Shown piece by piece: positions 42,310 to 50,910 of a stretch of DNA of 64,000 nt. The DNA is taken from positions 2,790,001 through 2,854,000 of the forward strand of contig NZ_JQLH01000001.1 of assembly GCF_000744105.1 (NCBI RefSeq). Reading direction: 5' to 3'. The DNA comes from Maribacter forsetii DSM 18668. Its GTDB lineage: Bacteria; Bacteroidota; Bacteroidia; Flavobacteriales; Flavobacteriaceae. Under the pieces are notes generated by a model that saw only the letters and a program-made list of their open reading frames with translations, ran no database searches and was not told where the DNA came from. Position 1 is the first letter of the stretch. Each line of letters opens with the position of its first letter. The translations under genes and the position numbers were made by a program.

Positions 42310-44082
42310 ATGCAGAAAGTAACCCGTCTTTTTGACTTCCCATATTATCAGCTTGAAAAGCATGCCTTAAAAGAGGCATTGGTGTCAAAAAAAAATGGAG
42401 AATGGATAAAAACATCTACCAAAGAATATATTGATAAAGCAAATGCCATAAGCCGTGGGCTTTTACGCCTAGGGGTTAAACCTAATGACAAGATTGCCGT
42501 AATATCACTTACCAATAGAACGGAGTGGAATATTATGGATATTGGTATTCTTCAACTTGGGGCGCAGAATGTTCCTATTTACCCAACTATATCTGAAGAT
42601 GATTATGCGTATGTACTTAATCATTCTGAAGCAAAATTCTGTTTTGTTTCTTGTAATGAAGTGCATGAAAAAGTAACTGCAATTAAAGACCAAGTTAAAA
42701 GTTTAGAAAATGTCTATTCTTTTGATGAGCTTTCTAATTGTGATCATTGGGGAAAGGTTTTTGAATTAGGTTCTGATACATCTAACCAAGACGAGGTAGA
42801 AAGCTTAATGAATGCCGTTACACCTAACGATTTGGCAACATTAATTTACACCTCTGGTACTACCGGTAGACCTAAAGGTGTTATGCTTTCACATAACAAT
42901 TTGGTAACCAATGCCATTGAAAGCTCTAAACGTTTTCCTATAGAAGATGGTAAAACAAAAGCTTTAAGCTTCTTACCACTTTGCCATGTATATGAGCGTA
43001 TGTTGATATACCTTTATCAATATAGAGGTGTCTCTATTTACTATGCAGAATCCTTAGATAAAATTAGTGATAATCTAAAAGAAACAAGTCCGCATGTAAT
43101 GACAGCCGTACCTAGACTTTTAGAAAAGGTATATGATAAAATTTATGCCAAAGGAACAGAACTTACAGGTATTAAAAAGAAACTGTTCTTTTGGGCTGTT
43201 GACCTTGGGTTAAAATATGAACCATACGGACAAAATGGATGGTGGTACGAAAAAAAATTATCTGTCGCTAGAAAATTAATTTTCAGCAAATGGAAAGAAG
43301 GTTTAGGCGGTAATCTAGGATTAATAGCATCTGGTAGTGCAGCTTTGCAACCACGGTTATCACGAATCTTCAATGCAGCGGAATTTGGACTTATGGAAGG
43401 CTACGGCTTGTCTGAAACTTCGCCCGTTATTTCTGTAAATGATATGCGTGAAGGCGGGTTCAGAATTGGAACCGTTGGGAAGCCTATTGACAATACTGAA
43501 GTTAAAATTGCATCGGACGGGGAAATTTGTATCAAAGGTCCGCAAGTAATGCTGGGTTATTATAAAGATGAGGAAAAAACCAAAGAAGTTATTGTTGATG
43601 GTTATTTCTTAACCGGAGATATTGGTGAATTAGATAGTGATGGTTTTCTTAAAATTACGGATCGTAAAAAAGAAATGTTCAAAACCTCTGGTGGTAAATA
43701 TGTAGCACCACAGCTTTTAGAAAATCGCTTTAAACAATCAAGGTTTATTGAGCAGATAATGGTTGTAGGTGAAGGCGAGAAAATGCCAGCTGCCTTAATT
43801 CAGCCAGATTTTGAATTCTTAAAAGAATGGGCTGCGCTACATAACATTAGTGTACCAGAAGGAACCAGTCTTATTAAGAACGAAAAAGTCTTGGAGCGTT
43901 ATCAACAAGAAATTGATGAAGCAAATGAAAAGTTTGCGAAATGGGAAAAAGTAAAGCAGTTTAGACTTACTCCAGATGCTTGGAGTATGGAAGGTGGACA
44001 CCTAACCCCTACAATGAAGTTGAAAAGAAAAATCATCAAGCAAAAATATATGGCGCTGTATAATGATATCTATGAACACTGA
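42310..44082 (+). CDS. long-chain acyl-CoA synthetase
   Basis: A 590-residue AMP-forming ligase of the long-chain (FadD15/ACSL-like) subfamily. Motifs: TLIYTSGTTGRPKGVMLSHN, SFLPLCHVYERML, MEGYGLSETSPVISVN, GYFLTGDIGELDSDGFLKIT and DRKKEMFKTSGGKYVAPQLL, the last characteristic of eukaryotic-type long-chain enzymes. It activates long fatty acids for degradation or lipid synthesis. It sits just upstream of the MarR and beta-oxidation genes but is separated by a terminator hairpin, so it is a separate unit. A near-consensus -7 sequence (TATTTTG) is at 42281. Confidence 0.92.
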   Translation: MQKVTRLFDFPYYQLEKHALKEALVSKKNGEWIKTSTKEYIDKANAISRGLLRLGVKPNDKIAVISLTNRTEWNIMDIGILQLGAQNVPIYPTISEDDYAYVLNHSEAKFCFVSCNEVHEKVTAIKDQVKSLENVYSFDELSNCDHWGKVFELGSDTSNQDEVESLMNAVTPNDLATLIYTSGTTGRPKGVMLSHNNLVTNAIESSKRFPIEDGKTKALSFLPLCHVYERMLIYLYQYRGVSIYYAESLDKISDNLKETSPHVMTAVPRLLEKVYDKIYAKGTELTGIKKKLFFWAVDLGLKYEPYGQNGWWYEKKLSVARKLIFSKWKEGLGGNLGLIASGSAALQPRLSRIFNAAEFGLMEGYGLSETSPVISVNDMREGGFRIGTVGKPIDNTEVKIASDGEICIKGPQVMLGYYKDEEKTKEVIVDGYFLTGDIGELDSDGFLKITDRKKEMFKTSGGKYVAPQLLENRFKQSRFIEQIMVVGEGEKMPAALIQPDFEFLKEWAALHNISVPEGTSLIKNEKVLERYQQEIDEANEKFAKWEKVKQFRLTPDAWSMEGGHLTPTMKLKRKIIKQKYMALYNDIYEH

Positions 44083-44114
44083 TAGCATTTAAAAGCTTTT
44101 AACTAGTAAAATAC

Positions 44115-44156
44115 AACACCCAACTAAGACTCAGAAATGATAATTAGTTGGGTGTT
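44115..44156 (+). terminator. acyl-CoA synthetase terminator
   Basis: 12-bp perfectly complementary arms aacacccaacta (44115-44126) and tagttgggtgtt (44145-44156) with an 18-base loop, followed by a short T-rich tail. The 301-base gap between the two genes otherwise holds nothing I recognise up to the palindrome at 44327. Confidence 0.75.
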
Positions 44157-44326
44157 TATAGTTTTATATGTGATTACATTAATCGTAACATTACATAATG
44201 AATACTTCAATTTAATCCTATATAGTTAATAGACATACTTCTATATTATTTAAATGACAAAATATTAGTAGAAATAATTTTATGCCACTATTTATCTAAC
44301 ATTACTTCTTAACTAAAATTTAAACT

Positions 44327-44365
44327 AAATTTATTATGCATGCATAATAAATTTTCTTATATTTG
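44327..44365 (+). promoter_or_regulatory. MarR operator palindrome overlapping promoter
   Basis: The 14-base half aaatttattatgca (44327-44340) is followed directly by its exact reverse complement (44341-44354): a perfect 28-bp palindrome. Four bases later TATATTTG (44358-44365) matches the Bacteroidota -7 element exactly, so the palindrome covers the spacer and -33 region. A bound dimer would block RNA polymerase. The predicted start is near 44372, 12 bases before the MarR ATG. MarR proteins normally bind such sites in front of their own genes and release them on ligand binding. Confidence 0.85.
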
Positions 44366-44383
44366 GGAACCAACTGATAGAGT

Positions 44384-44815
44384 ATGAAAGATGCAACGAT
44401 AGATTATGCGTTGAGAGCTACATGGCAAGCAGTAGCAAGAATGTATAATGAAGAAGCAAAGAATTTTGATTCTACTATGGCTGTTGGCTTTACATTATTG
44501 AGCATTGACCCAAAAACTGGTACACCTTCAACTTCATTAGGTCCAAAAATGGGAATGGAGGCAACAAGCCTCTCTCGAATTTTAAAAAGTATGGAGCAGA
44601 AAGGTCTCATATTAAGAAAACCGAACCCTAAAGATGGTAGAGGTGTTCTTATTTACCTTACTGATTTTGGATTGGAAAAAAGAAATGATTCAAAAAGTAC
44701 AGTTATTAGATTCAATGAAGCAGTTAAAGATGAAGTGACCGAAGAAAAACTAGCCAGTTTTTTTGAAGTAACAGATGCCATAAATAAACTTATTTCAGAC
44801 AAAAAATTATTTTAA
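44384..44815 (+). CDS. MarR-family transcriptional regulator, probable beta-oxidation repressor
   Basis: A 143-residue winged-helix regulator: AVGFTLLSIDPKTGTPST, KMGMEATSLSRILKSMEQKG (recognition helix) and GLILRKPNPKDGRGVLIYLTDFG (wing with D-x-R). Helices at both ends form the dimer. It is the first gene of a fad operon, 33 bases before fadN, with a perfect palindrome over its promoter. By analogy with other fatty-acid MarR/TetR repressors it probably senses acyl-CoA and represses the operon; the ligand is inference. Confidence 0.88.
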   Translation: MKDATIDYALRATWQAVARMYNEEAKNFDSTMAVGFTLLSIDPKTGTPSTSLGPKMGMEATSLSRILKSMEQKGLILRKPNPKDGRGVLIYLTDFGLEKRNDSKSTVIRFNEAVKDEVTEEKLASFFEVTDAINKLISDKKLF

Positions 44816-44848
44816 TACAACTTATCAAATTAATACAGCATAAAGTAC

Positions 44849-47254
44849 ATGAATAAGCACATTAAAAAAGTAGCAGTAATTGGCTCAGGAATAATGGGTA
44901 GCGGTATAGCCTGTCATTTTGCAAATATTGGCGTAGAGGTTTTATTGTTGGATATTGTTCCTCGTGAACTAAATGACAAAGAAAAAGCGAAGGGTTTAAC
45001 CTTAGAAGATAAGGTTGTTCGTAATAGAATGGTTAACGATGCTTTAAAAGCAGCATTGAAATCTAAACCATCTCCTATTTACCATCAAAATTTTGCAAAT
45101 CGCATCACAACAGGAAACTTAGAAGATGATATTGCAAAGGTATCTAAGGTAGATTGGATTATTGAGGTTGTTGTTGAACGTTTGGATATTAAAAAACAAG
45201 TGTTCGAGAATCTAGAGAAGTACCGTACACCTGGCACACTTATAACTTCTAACACCTCTGGTATTCCTATCAAATTTATGTCTGAAGGCAGAAGTGAAGA
45301 TTTCCAAAAGCATTTCTGTGGTACTCACTTTTTTAATCCTGCACGTTATTTAAAACTTTTTGAAATTATTCCTGGTCCAAAAACGGATGCAGATGTATTG
45401 AGTTTTTTAAATGGGTATGGCGAAAAGTTCTTAGGTAAGACTTCTGTTGTTGCCAAGGACACTCCTGCATTTATTGGTAATAGAATAGGAATATTCAGTA
45501 TTCAAAGTCTTTTCCATATGGTAAAAGATATGGATATGACCGTTGAGGAAGTAGATAAATTGACCGGTCCTGTAATTGGCAGACCAAAGTCAGCTACATT
45601 CAGAACCGTTGATGTTGTTGGGTTAGATACACTTGTACACGTTGCAAATGGTATTTACGATAACTGTAAAGACGATGAGCGTCATGATTTATTTAAACTG
45701 CCTGGTTTCATCAACACAATGATGGAAAACAAATGGTTAGGAAGTAAAACAGGACAAGGTTTTTATAAGAAATCTAAAAATGATAAAGGCAAAACTGAAA
45801 TATTAACGCTTGATTTAGAGACGATGGATTATCGCTCTAAAAAGAGTGCAAAATTTGCCACCTTAGAGCTAACAAAAACAATTGATAAAGTGGTTGATCG
45901 CTTTGCTGTTCTTTGTGGAGGAAAAGATAAAGCAGGTGAATTCTACCGTAAGAGTTTTGGACAGTTGTTCGCTTACGTATCCCATAGAATACCTGAAATA
46001 ACAGATGAACTTTATAAGATAGACGATGCTATGAAAGCTGGTTTTGGTTGGGAACATGGTCCTTTCCAAATTTGGGATGCCGTTGGTCTAGATAAAGGTC
46101 TTGAGTTTATTAAAGCTGAAGGTTTAGAAGCTGCAGCTTGGGTTCAAGAAATGAAATCTGCGGGTAAAGATTCTTTTTACTCAGTAAAAGAAGGAAGCAC
46201 CTATTTTTATGATATTCCGAAAAAATCCATGGAAAAGATTCCTGGTCAAGATGCGTTTATCATATTAGATAACATTAGAAAATCTAAAGAGGTATTTAAA
46301 AATGCCGGTGTTGTTGTTGAAGATTTAGGTGATGGAATTTTAAATGTAGAGTTCCAATCTAAAATGAATACAATTGGTGGTGATGTTTTAAATGGCTTAA
46401 ACAAAGCCATAGACATGGCAGAAAAAGATTTTCAAGGTTTGGTTGTTGGTAACCAAGCTGCTAATTTCTCTGTAGGTGCAAATATTGGTATGATTTTCAT
46501 GATGGCGGTTGAGCAAGAATATGACGAGCTTAACATGGCTATCAAGTACTTCCAGGATACGATGATGCGTATGCGCTACTCCTCTATTCCTACTATCTCT
46601 GCTCCTCACGGTATGGCATTAGGTGGTGGATGTGAAATTTCATTACATGCAGATAAGGTTGTTGCGGCAGCTGAGACGTATATGGGTCTTGTTGAATTTG
46701 GAGTTGGTGTCCTTCCTGGTGGAGGTGGTTCAAAGGAAATGGCCTTACGTGCTCAAGATACTTTCAAGAAAGGTGATGTGGAATTGAATGTATTGCAAGA
46801 GTACTTCTTAACCATTGGTATGGCCAAAGTGTCTACTTCTGCTTACGAAGCTTTTGATTTAGGATTACTTCAAAAAGGTAAAGATATTGTAGTGGTCAAT
46901 AAAGACCGACAAATTGCAACTGCCAAGGCGCATGCTATGTTAATGGCAGAATCTGGTTATACACAACCAGCAGCCCGAAACGATATCAAAGTATTGGGTA
47001 AACAAGCGCTAGGAATGTTCGTAGTTGGTACTGACTCTATGGAGGCTAGCCATTACATTAGCGAGCATGACAAGAAAATTGCCAATAAACTTGCCTATGT
47101 TATGGCTGGTGGCGATTTATCAGAACCTACGCGAGTATCCGAGCAATATTTATTGGATATAGAGCGTGAAGCTTTCTTATCGCTATGTACCGAGAGAAAA
47201 ACTTTGGAGCGTATTCAGCATATGTTGAAAACAGGTAAGCCGTTACGTAATTAG
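44849..47254 (+). CDS. fadN: 3-hydroxyacyl-CoA dehydrogenase / enoyl-CoA hydratase
   Basis: An 801-residue bifunctional beta-oxidation enzyme. The NAD-binding hydroxyacyl-CoA dehydrogenase is N-terminal (VAVIGSGIMGSGIACHFA at 8-25, then THFFNPARYLKLFEIIPG and AFIGNRIGIF), and the crotonase domain is C-terminal (about 500-800, with APHGMALGGGCEISLHADK and LVEFGVGVLPGGGG). This is the reverse of E. coli FadB and matches Bacillus FadN in order and length. It catalyses hydration of enoyl-CoA and oxidation of 3-hydroxyacyl-CoA. It is the second gene of the operon. Confidence 0.92.
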   Translation: MNKHIKKVAVIGSGIMGSGIACHFANIGVEVLLLDIVPRELNDKEKAKGLTLEDKVVRNRMVNDALKAALKSKPSPIYHQNFANRITTGNLEDDIAKVSKVDWIIEVVVERLDIKKQVFENLEKYRTPGTLITSNTSGIPIKFMSEGRSEDFQKHFCGTHFFNPARYLKLFEIIPGPKTDADVLSFLNGYGEKFLGKTSVVAKDTPAFIGNRIGIFSIQSLFHMVKDMDMTVEEVDKLTGPVIGRPKSATFRTVDVVGLDTLVHVANGIYDNCKDDERHDLFKLPGFINTMMENKWLGSKTGQGFYKKSKNDKGKTEILTLDLETMDYRSKKSAKFATLELTKTIDKVVDRFAVLCGGKDKAGEFYRKSFGQLFAYVSHRIPEITDELYKIDDAMKAGFGWEHGPFQIWDAVGLDKGLEFIKAEGLEAAAWVQEMKSAGKDSFYSVKEGSTYFYDIPKKSMEKIPGQDAFIILDNIRKSKEVFKNAGVVVEDLGDGILNVEFQSKMNTIGGDVLNGLNKAIDMAEKDFQGLVVGNQAANFSVGANIGMIFMMAVEQEYDELNMAIKYFQDTMMRMRYSSIPTISAPHGMALGGGCEISLHADKVVAAAETYMGLVEFGVGVLPGGGGSKEMALRAQDTFKKGDVELNVLQEYFLTIGMAKVSTSAYEAFDLGLLQKGKDIVVVNKDRQIATAKAHAMLMAESGYTQPAARNDIKVLGKQALGMFVVGTDSMEASHYISEHDKKIANKLAYVMAGGDLSEPTRVSEQYLLDIEREAFLSLCTERKTLERIQHMLKTGKPLRN

Positions 47255-47270
47255 AAATACGTAGCTATTA

Positions 47271-47293
47271 ACCTCTGGTGATAAGCTAGAGGT
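47271..47293 (+). other. small hairpin after fadN
   Basis: The arms acctct (47271-47276) and agaggt (47288-47293) could form a 6-bp stem in the 99-base fadN-fadA gap. There is no T run, so it is more likely an mRNA processing or stability element than a terminator, if real. Confidence 0.3.
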
Positions 47294-47316
47294 CAATTAT
47301 AAAACAACAATTAAAT

Positions 47317-47339
47317 GCTAATAGCTAATAGCTAATAGC
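47317..47339. repeat. heptamer tandem repeat between fadN and fadA
   Basis: Three direct copies of gctaata (47317-47337) followed by gc and a diverged copy (cctaaagc). The tract ends 15 bases before the fadA ATG, where slippage could change leader length. Confidence 0.75.
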
Positions 47340-47353
47340 CTAAAGCATAAAAA

Positions 47354-48544
47354 ATGAAAACTGCATATATAGTAAAAGGATATAGAACTGCTGTTGGAAA
47401 AGCTCCAAAAGGTGTTTTCCGTTTTAAGCGTACAGATGAATTGGCTGCCGAAACCATCGAATATATGATGAAGGAATTGCCGCAATTCGACAAAAAACGT
47501 ATCGACGATGTCATCGTAGGTAATGCAATGCCTGAAGGTTCTCAAGGTTTGAACATGGCAAGGTTAATTTCGTTAATGGGATTGGACATTGTTGATGTAC
47601 CAGGTGTAACGGTAAATAGATTCTGCGCATCAGGTCTGGAGACTATTGGTGTTGCTGCTGCTAAAATTCAGGCTGGTATGGCCGATTGTATTATTGCCGG
47701 TGGCGCAGAAAGCATGAGTTCTGTTCCAATGACCGGTAACAAACCAGAATTAAATTATGACTTGGCAAACTCCGGTCATGAAGATTACTACTGGGGAATG
47801 GGTAATACTGCTGAAGCTGTAGCAAATGAGTACAAAGTATCTAGAGAAGATCAAGATAATTTTGCCTACAATTCTCATATGAAAGCGCTAAAAGCACAAG
47901 CAGAAGACCGTTTTCAGAGTCAAATAGCTCCTATTGAAGTTGAGGAAACCTATTTGGATGCTAATGGAAAAAAAGCACATCGTAAATATACAGTTACTAA
48001 AGATGAAGGACCTAGAAAAGGAACTTCGGTAGAGGTTCTAAATAAACTTCGTCCTGTGTTTGCCGCTGGTGGAAGCGTAACCGCTGGTAACTCATCTCAA
48101 ATGAGTGATGGTGCAGCATTCGTTTTAATAATGAGCGAGGAAATGGTAAAAGAGTTAAATCTTGAACCTATTGCTAGATTAGTAAACTATGCAGCTGCAG
48201 GTGTACCACCAAGAATAATGGGTATAGGACCTATTGCCGCTATTCCAAAAGCATTAAAGCAAGCAGGATTAAAGCTGAACGATATTGATTTAATAGAATT
48301 GAATGAAGCCTTCGCTTCACAATCTTTAGCAGTAATGCGTGAATTGAAAATAAATCAAGATATCGTAAACGTAAATGGTGGCGCTATTGCACTTGGTCAT
48401 CCTTTAGGATGTACCGGAGCAAAGTTATCTGTTCAGTTATTTGATGAAATGCGTAAAAGAGATATGCAGGGCAAATACGGTATGGTTACCATGTGCGTAG
48501 GTACAGGTCAAGGAGCTGCAGGAATATTTGAATTTTTAAATTAA
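47354..48544 (+). CDS. fadA: acetyl-CoA C-acyltransferase (3-ketoacyl-CoA thiolase)
   Basis: A 396-residue degradative thiolase cleaving 3-ketoacyl-CoA to acetyl-CoA and a shortened acyl-CoA. Active-site Cys91 in VNRFCASGLETIG, His349 in GGAIALGHPLGCTGAK and Cys381 in TMCVGTGQGAAG are all present. It begins MKTAYIVKGYRTAVGKAPKG. It is the third gene of the operon, after fadN. The downstream fadE is separated by a 437-base insert carrying a four-helix-bundle gene. Confidence 0.95.
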   Translation: MKTAYIVKGYRTAVGKAPKGVFRFKRTDELAAETIEYMMKELPQFDKKRIDDVIVGNAMPEGSQGLNMARLISLMGLDIVDVPGVTVNRFCASGLETIGVAAAKIQAGMADCIIAGGAESMSSVPMTGNKPELNYDLANSGHEDYYWGMGNTAEAVANEYKVSREDQDNFAYNSHMKALKAQAEDRFQSQIAPIEVEETYLDANGKKAHRKYTVTKDEGPRKGTSVEVLNKLRPVFAAGGSVTAGNSSQMSDGAAFVLIMSEEMVKELNLEPIARLVNYAAAGVPPRIMGIGPIAAIPKALKQAGLKLNDIDLIELNEAFASQSLAVMRELKINQDIVNVNGGAIALGHPLGCTGAKLSVQLFDEMRKRDMQGKYGMVTMCVGTGQGAAGIFEFLN

Positions 48545-48546
48545 AT

Positions 48547-48983
48547 AATTAGAATCTAGAAGAAAGAAAAGAGATTAAAGATTAATGCTATACGGCTTTG
48601 AGGCACAATTATAAAAACTTGAAGATTTGGAAACTAGGTTTAGAAATAGCTAATGATGTTTCAGATGTATTAGTAAGTTTTCCTAATCATGAAAGATTCG
48701 ATTTAAGCTCTCAAATGAGTAGGTGTTCAATTTCAATCCCAAGCAATATTGCGGAAGGTTCAGCTAGAACAGATAAATCTTTTAGTCATTTTCTAAGTAT
48801 CTCTTTAGGTTCATCTTTTGAATTAGGAACACAATTATTAATAGCGAATAATAGAAATTATATAACTGATAATAAATTAAAATTACTTGAAGACAAAATT
48901 GAAGAATTTCAGAAAATGACCATGGGCTTTCAAAATAGCCTATCGTAATTCTCTTTTCTATTTTCTCAATTCTAACTTCTAAA
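48547..48983. mobile_element. candidate IVS-like element with inverted flanks inside the fad operon
   Basis: The four-helix-bundle gene is bracketed by a purine-rich left flank (48547-48576) and a pyrimidine-rich right flank (48947-48983). The reverse complement of the right flank resembles the left: both contain ttagaa, then a tagaa block, then a run ending aaaagaga. The match is imperfect and gapped. The left flank starts three bases after the fadA stop, and the right flank overlaps the bundle gene's own stop. This resembles a stem-bounded intervening sequence of the kind that carries S23-family proteins in 23S rRNA, here in an mRNA. It is inferred; no target duplication or second copy was seen. 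Confidence 0.4.
48598..48948 (+). CDS. four-helix-bundle protein (S23 / 23S rRNA-IVS family)
   Basis: A 116-residue protein with TTG start at 48598 and the family pattern: NLKIWKLGLEIANDVSDVLV, then HERFDLSSQMSRCSISIPSN, IAEGSARTDKSFSHFLSISL and a closing pair of helices. The central R-(C/A)-S-x-S-I-P-x-N-I-A-E-G motif is diagnostic. These proteins were first found in intervening sequences of 23S rRNA but are common as free genes in Bacteroidota and have no settled function. It interrupts fadA and fadE, unrelated to their metabolism, and is flanked by imperfect inverted sequences. Confidence 0.88.
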   Translation: MRHNYKNLKIWKLGLEIANDVSDVLVSFPNHERFDLSSQMSRCSISIPSNIAEGSARTDKSFSHFLSISLGSSFELGTQLLIANNRNYITDNKLKLLEDKIEEFQKMTMGFQNSLS

Positions 48984-48996
48984 TACTATTAACAAC

Positions 48997-50808
48997 ATGA
49001 GTACAGATACAGCAAAAAAAGATATTCTTAGAGGAGGACAGTTCCTTGTAAAAGAAACCGATTGTGAAGATGTTTTCACACTTGAAGATTTGAACGAAGA
49101 GCAACGCATGATGCGTGAGAGTACCAAAGAATTTGTTGACAGAGAGCTTTGGGCACATTGGGAGCGTTTTGAGAATAAAGATTATGCTTTCACTGAAGAA
49201 ACTATGCGTAAAGCTGGTGAGTTAGGATTATTGAGTGTTGCTGTACCAGAATCTTATGGTGGTATGGGAATGGGCTTTGTTTCTACTATGTTAGTATGTG
49301 ATTACATCTCTGGAGCTACTGGTTCTTTCAGTACTGCTTTTGGTGCGCATACAGGTATCGGTACAATGCCAATAACCCTTTATGGATCTGAGGAGCAAAA
49401 ACAAAAATATGTACCAAAATTAGCTTCTGGAGAATGGTTTGGCGCTTATTGCCTTACTGAGCCAGGTGCTGGATCTGATGCAAATTCAGGAAAAACGAAA
49501 GCTGTACTTTCTGAAGATGGTAAATCTTACAGTATTTCAGGACAGAAAATGTGGATTTCTAACGCTGGCTTCTGTAACATGTTTATCGTATTTGCACGTA
49601 TTGAAGATGACAAAAACATTACTGGTTTTATTGTTGAAAATGATCCTAGTAACGGAATTACTTTAGGTGACGAAGAAAAGAAATTAGGTATTCACTCCTC
49701 TTCTACTCGTCAAGTTTTCTTCAATGAAACAAAAGTTTCTGTAGAGAATATGCTTTCTACTAGAGGAAACGGATTTAAAATTGCAATGAACGCTTTAAAT
49801 GTTGGTCGTATTAAATTAGCTGCTGCTTGTTTAGATGCACAACGAAGAGTTATTGGAGAAGCTACTAAATACGCTAACGAGCGTATTCAGTTCAAAACTC
49901 CTATCATGAACTTTGGCGCTATTAAATCTAAAATTGCTGACATGGCAACAAGTGTTTATGTTGATGAATCTGCGAGTTACAGAGCTGCAAAGAATATTGA
50001 AGATCGTATTGCTATTCGTGAAGCTGAAGGGAATACACACCAAGAAGCTGAATTAAAAGGTGTTGAAGAATATGCTATTGAATGTTCTATTCTTAAAGTA
50101 GCAGTTTCTGAAGATTGTCAAAATACTACAGATGAAGGAATCCAGATTTTCGGTGGTATGGGCTTTAGTGCCGATACGCCTATGGAATCTGCTTGGAGAG
50201 ATTCTAGAATTGCACGTATTTATGAAGGTACCAACGAAATCAATAGAATGTTGGCTGTAGGTATGCTTGTTAAAAAAGCTATGAAAGGTCATGTTGATCT
50301 TTTGGGTCCTGCAACTGCTGTTGGTGAAGAGTTAATGGGTATTCCTTCTTTTGATACTCCTGATTTTTCAGAATTATTTGCTGAGGAAAAAGATATTCTA
50401 AAAAGATTGAAAAAGGTATTTTTAATGGTTGCCGGTTCTGCCGTTCAGAAATATGGACCAGAATTAGAGAAACACCAACAATTAATGTTGGCGGCATCTG
50501 ATATTCTTATTGAGGTATATATGGCAGAATCTGCTTTATTACGAACAGAGAAAAATGCAAAACGTTTTGGCGAAGAAGCACAAGCTACACAAATAGCTAT
50601 GTCTAAATTATATTTATTCAATGCAACTGAAACCATCATCAATAAAGGAAAAGAAGCTATTATTTCTTTTGCTGAAGGTGATGAGCAAAGAATGATGTTA
50701 ATGGGCCTTAAACGTTTTACAAAATATACAAACTACCCTAATGTAGTTGCCTTACGCACACAAATTGCCGATAAGGTTGCTGCAGACAACGGTTATACGT
50801 TTGACTAA
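48997..50808 (+). CDS. fadE: acyl-CoA dehydrogenase
   Basis: A 603-residue FAD-dependent dehydrogenase making trans-2-enoyl-CoA in the first step of beta-oxidation. Motifs: FGAYCLTEPGAGSDANSGKT, KMWISNAGFCNMFIVFARIE, QIFGGMGFSADTPMESAWRD and RIARIYEGTNEINRML (with the expected catalytic Glu of the YEGT motif). The C-terminal extension of about 180 residues is as in the longer Bacillus-type FadE (YusJ). It is the last gene of the operon and is followed by a strong terminator. Electrons presumably go to ETF, whose genes are not here. Confidence 0.94.
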   Translation: MSTDTAKKDILRGGQFLVKETDCEDVFTLEDLNEEQRMMRESTKEFVDRELWAHWERFENKDYAFTEETMRKAGELGLLSVAVPESYGGMGMGFVSTMLVCDYISGATGSFSTAFGAHTGIGTMPITLYGSEEQKQKYVPKLASGEWFGAYCLTEPGAGSDANSGKTKAVLSEDGKSYSISGQKMWISNAGFCNMFIVFARIEDDKNITGFIVENDPSNGITLGDEEKKLGIHSSSTRQVFFNETKVSVENMLSTRGNGFKIAMNALNVGRIKLAAACLDAQRRVIGEATKYANERIQFKTPIMNFGAIKSKIADMATSVYVDESASYRAAKNIEDRIAIREAEGNTHQEAELKGVEEYAIECSILKVAVSEDCQNTTDEGIQIFGGMGFSADTPMESAWRDSRIARIYEGTNEINRMLAVGMLVKKAMKGHVDLLGPATAVGEELMGIPSFDTPDFSELFAEEKDILKRLKKVFLMVAGSAVQKYGPELEKHQQLMLAASDILIEVYMAESALLRTEKNAKRFGEEAQATQIAMSKLYLFNATETIINKGKEAIISFAEGDEQRMMLMGLKRFTKYTNYPNVVALRTQIADKVAADNGYTFD

Positions 50809-50845
50809 TTCAGATTACCTTTTGTTGTTTGGTAACTTGAATATT

Positions 50846-50873
50846 AAACCGTCCCAATTGGGGCGGTTTTTTT
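50846..50873 (+). terminator. fad operon terminator
   Basis: aaaccgtccc, loop aatt, and ggggcggttt (50846-50869) pair with one mismatch or wobble and run into seven T. It ends the MarR-fadE transcript before the decarboxylase gene. Confidence 0.88.
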
Positions 50874-50910
50874 GTTTGGTAAACATTGATATTGCAACTA
50901 TTTTTAAACC

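Noticed and set aside
48547..48983. Standard insertion sequence
   Set aside because: No transposase motif, no clear target-site duplication, and the inverted flanks are imperfect; reported only as a candidate element.
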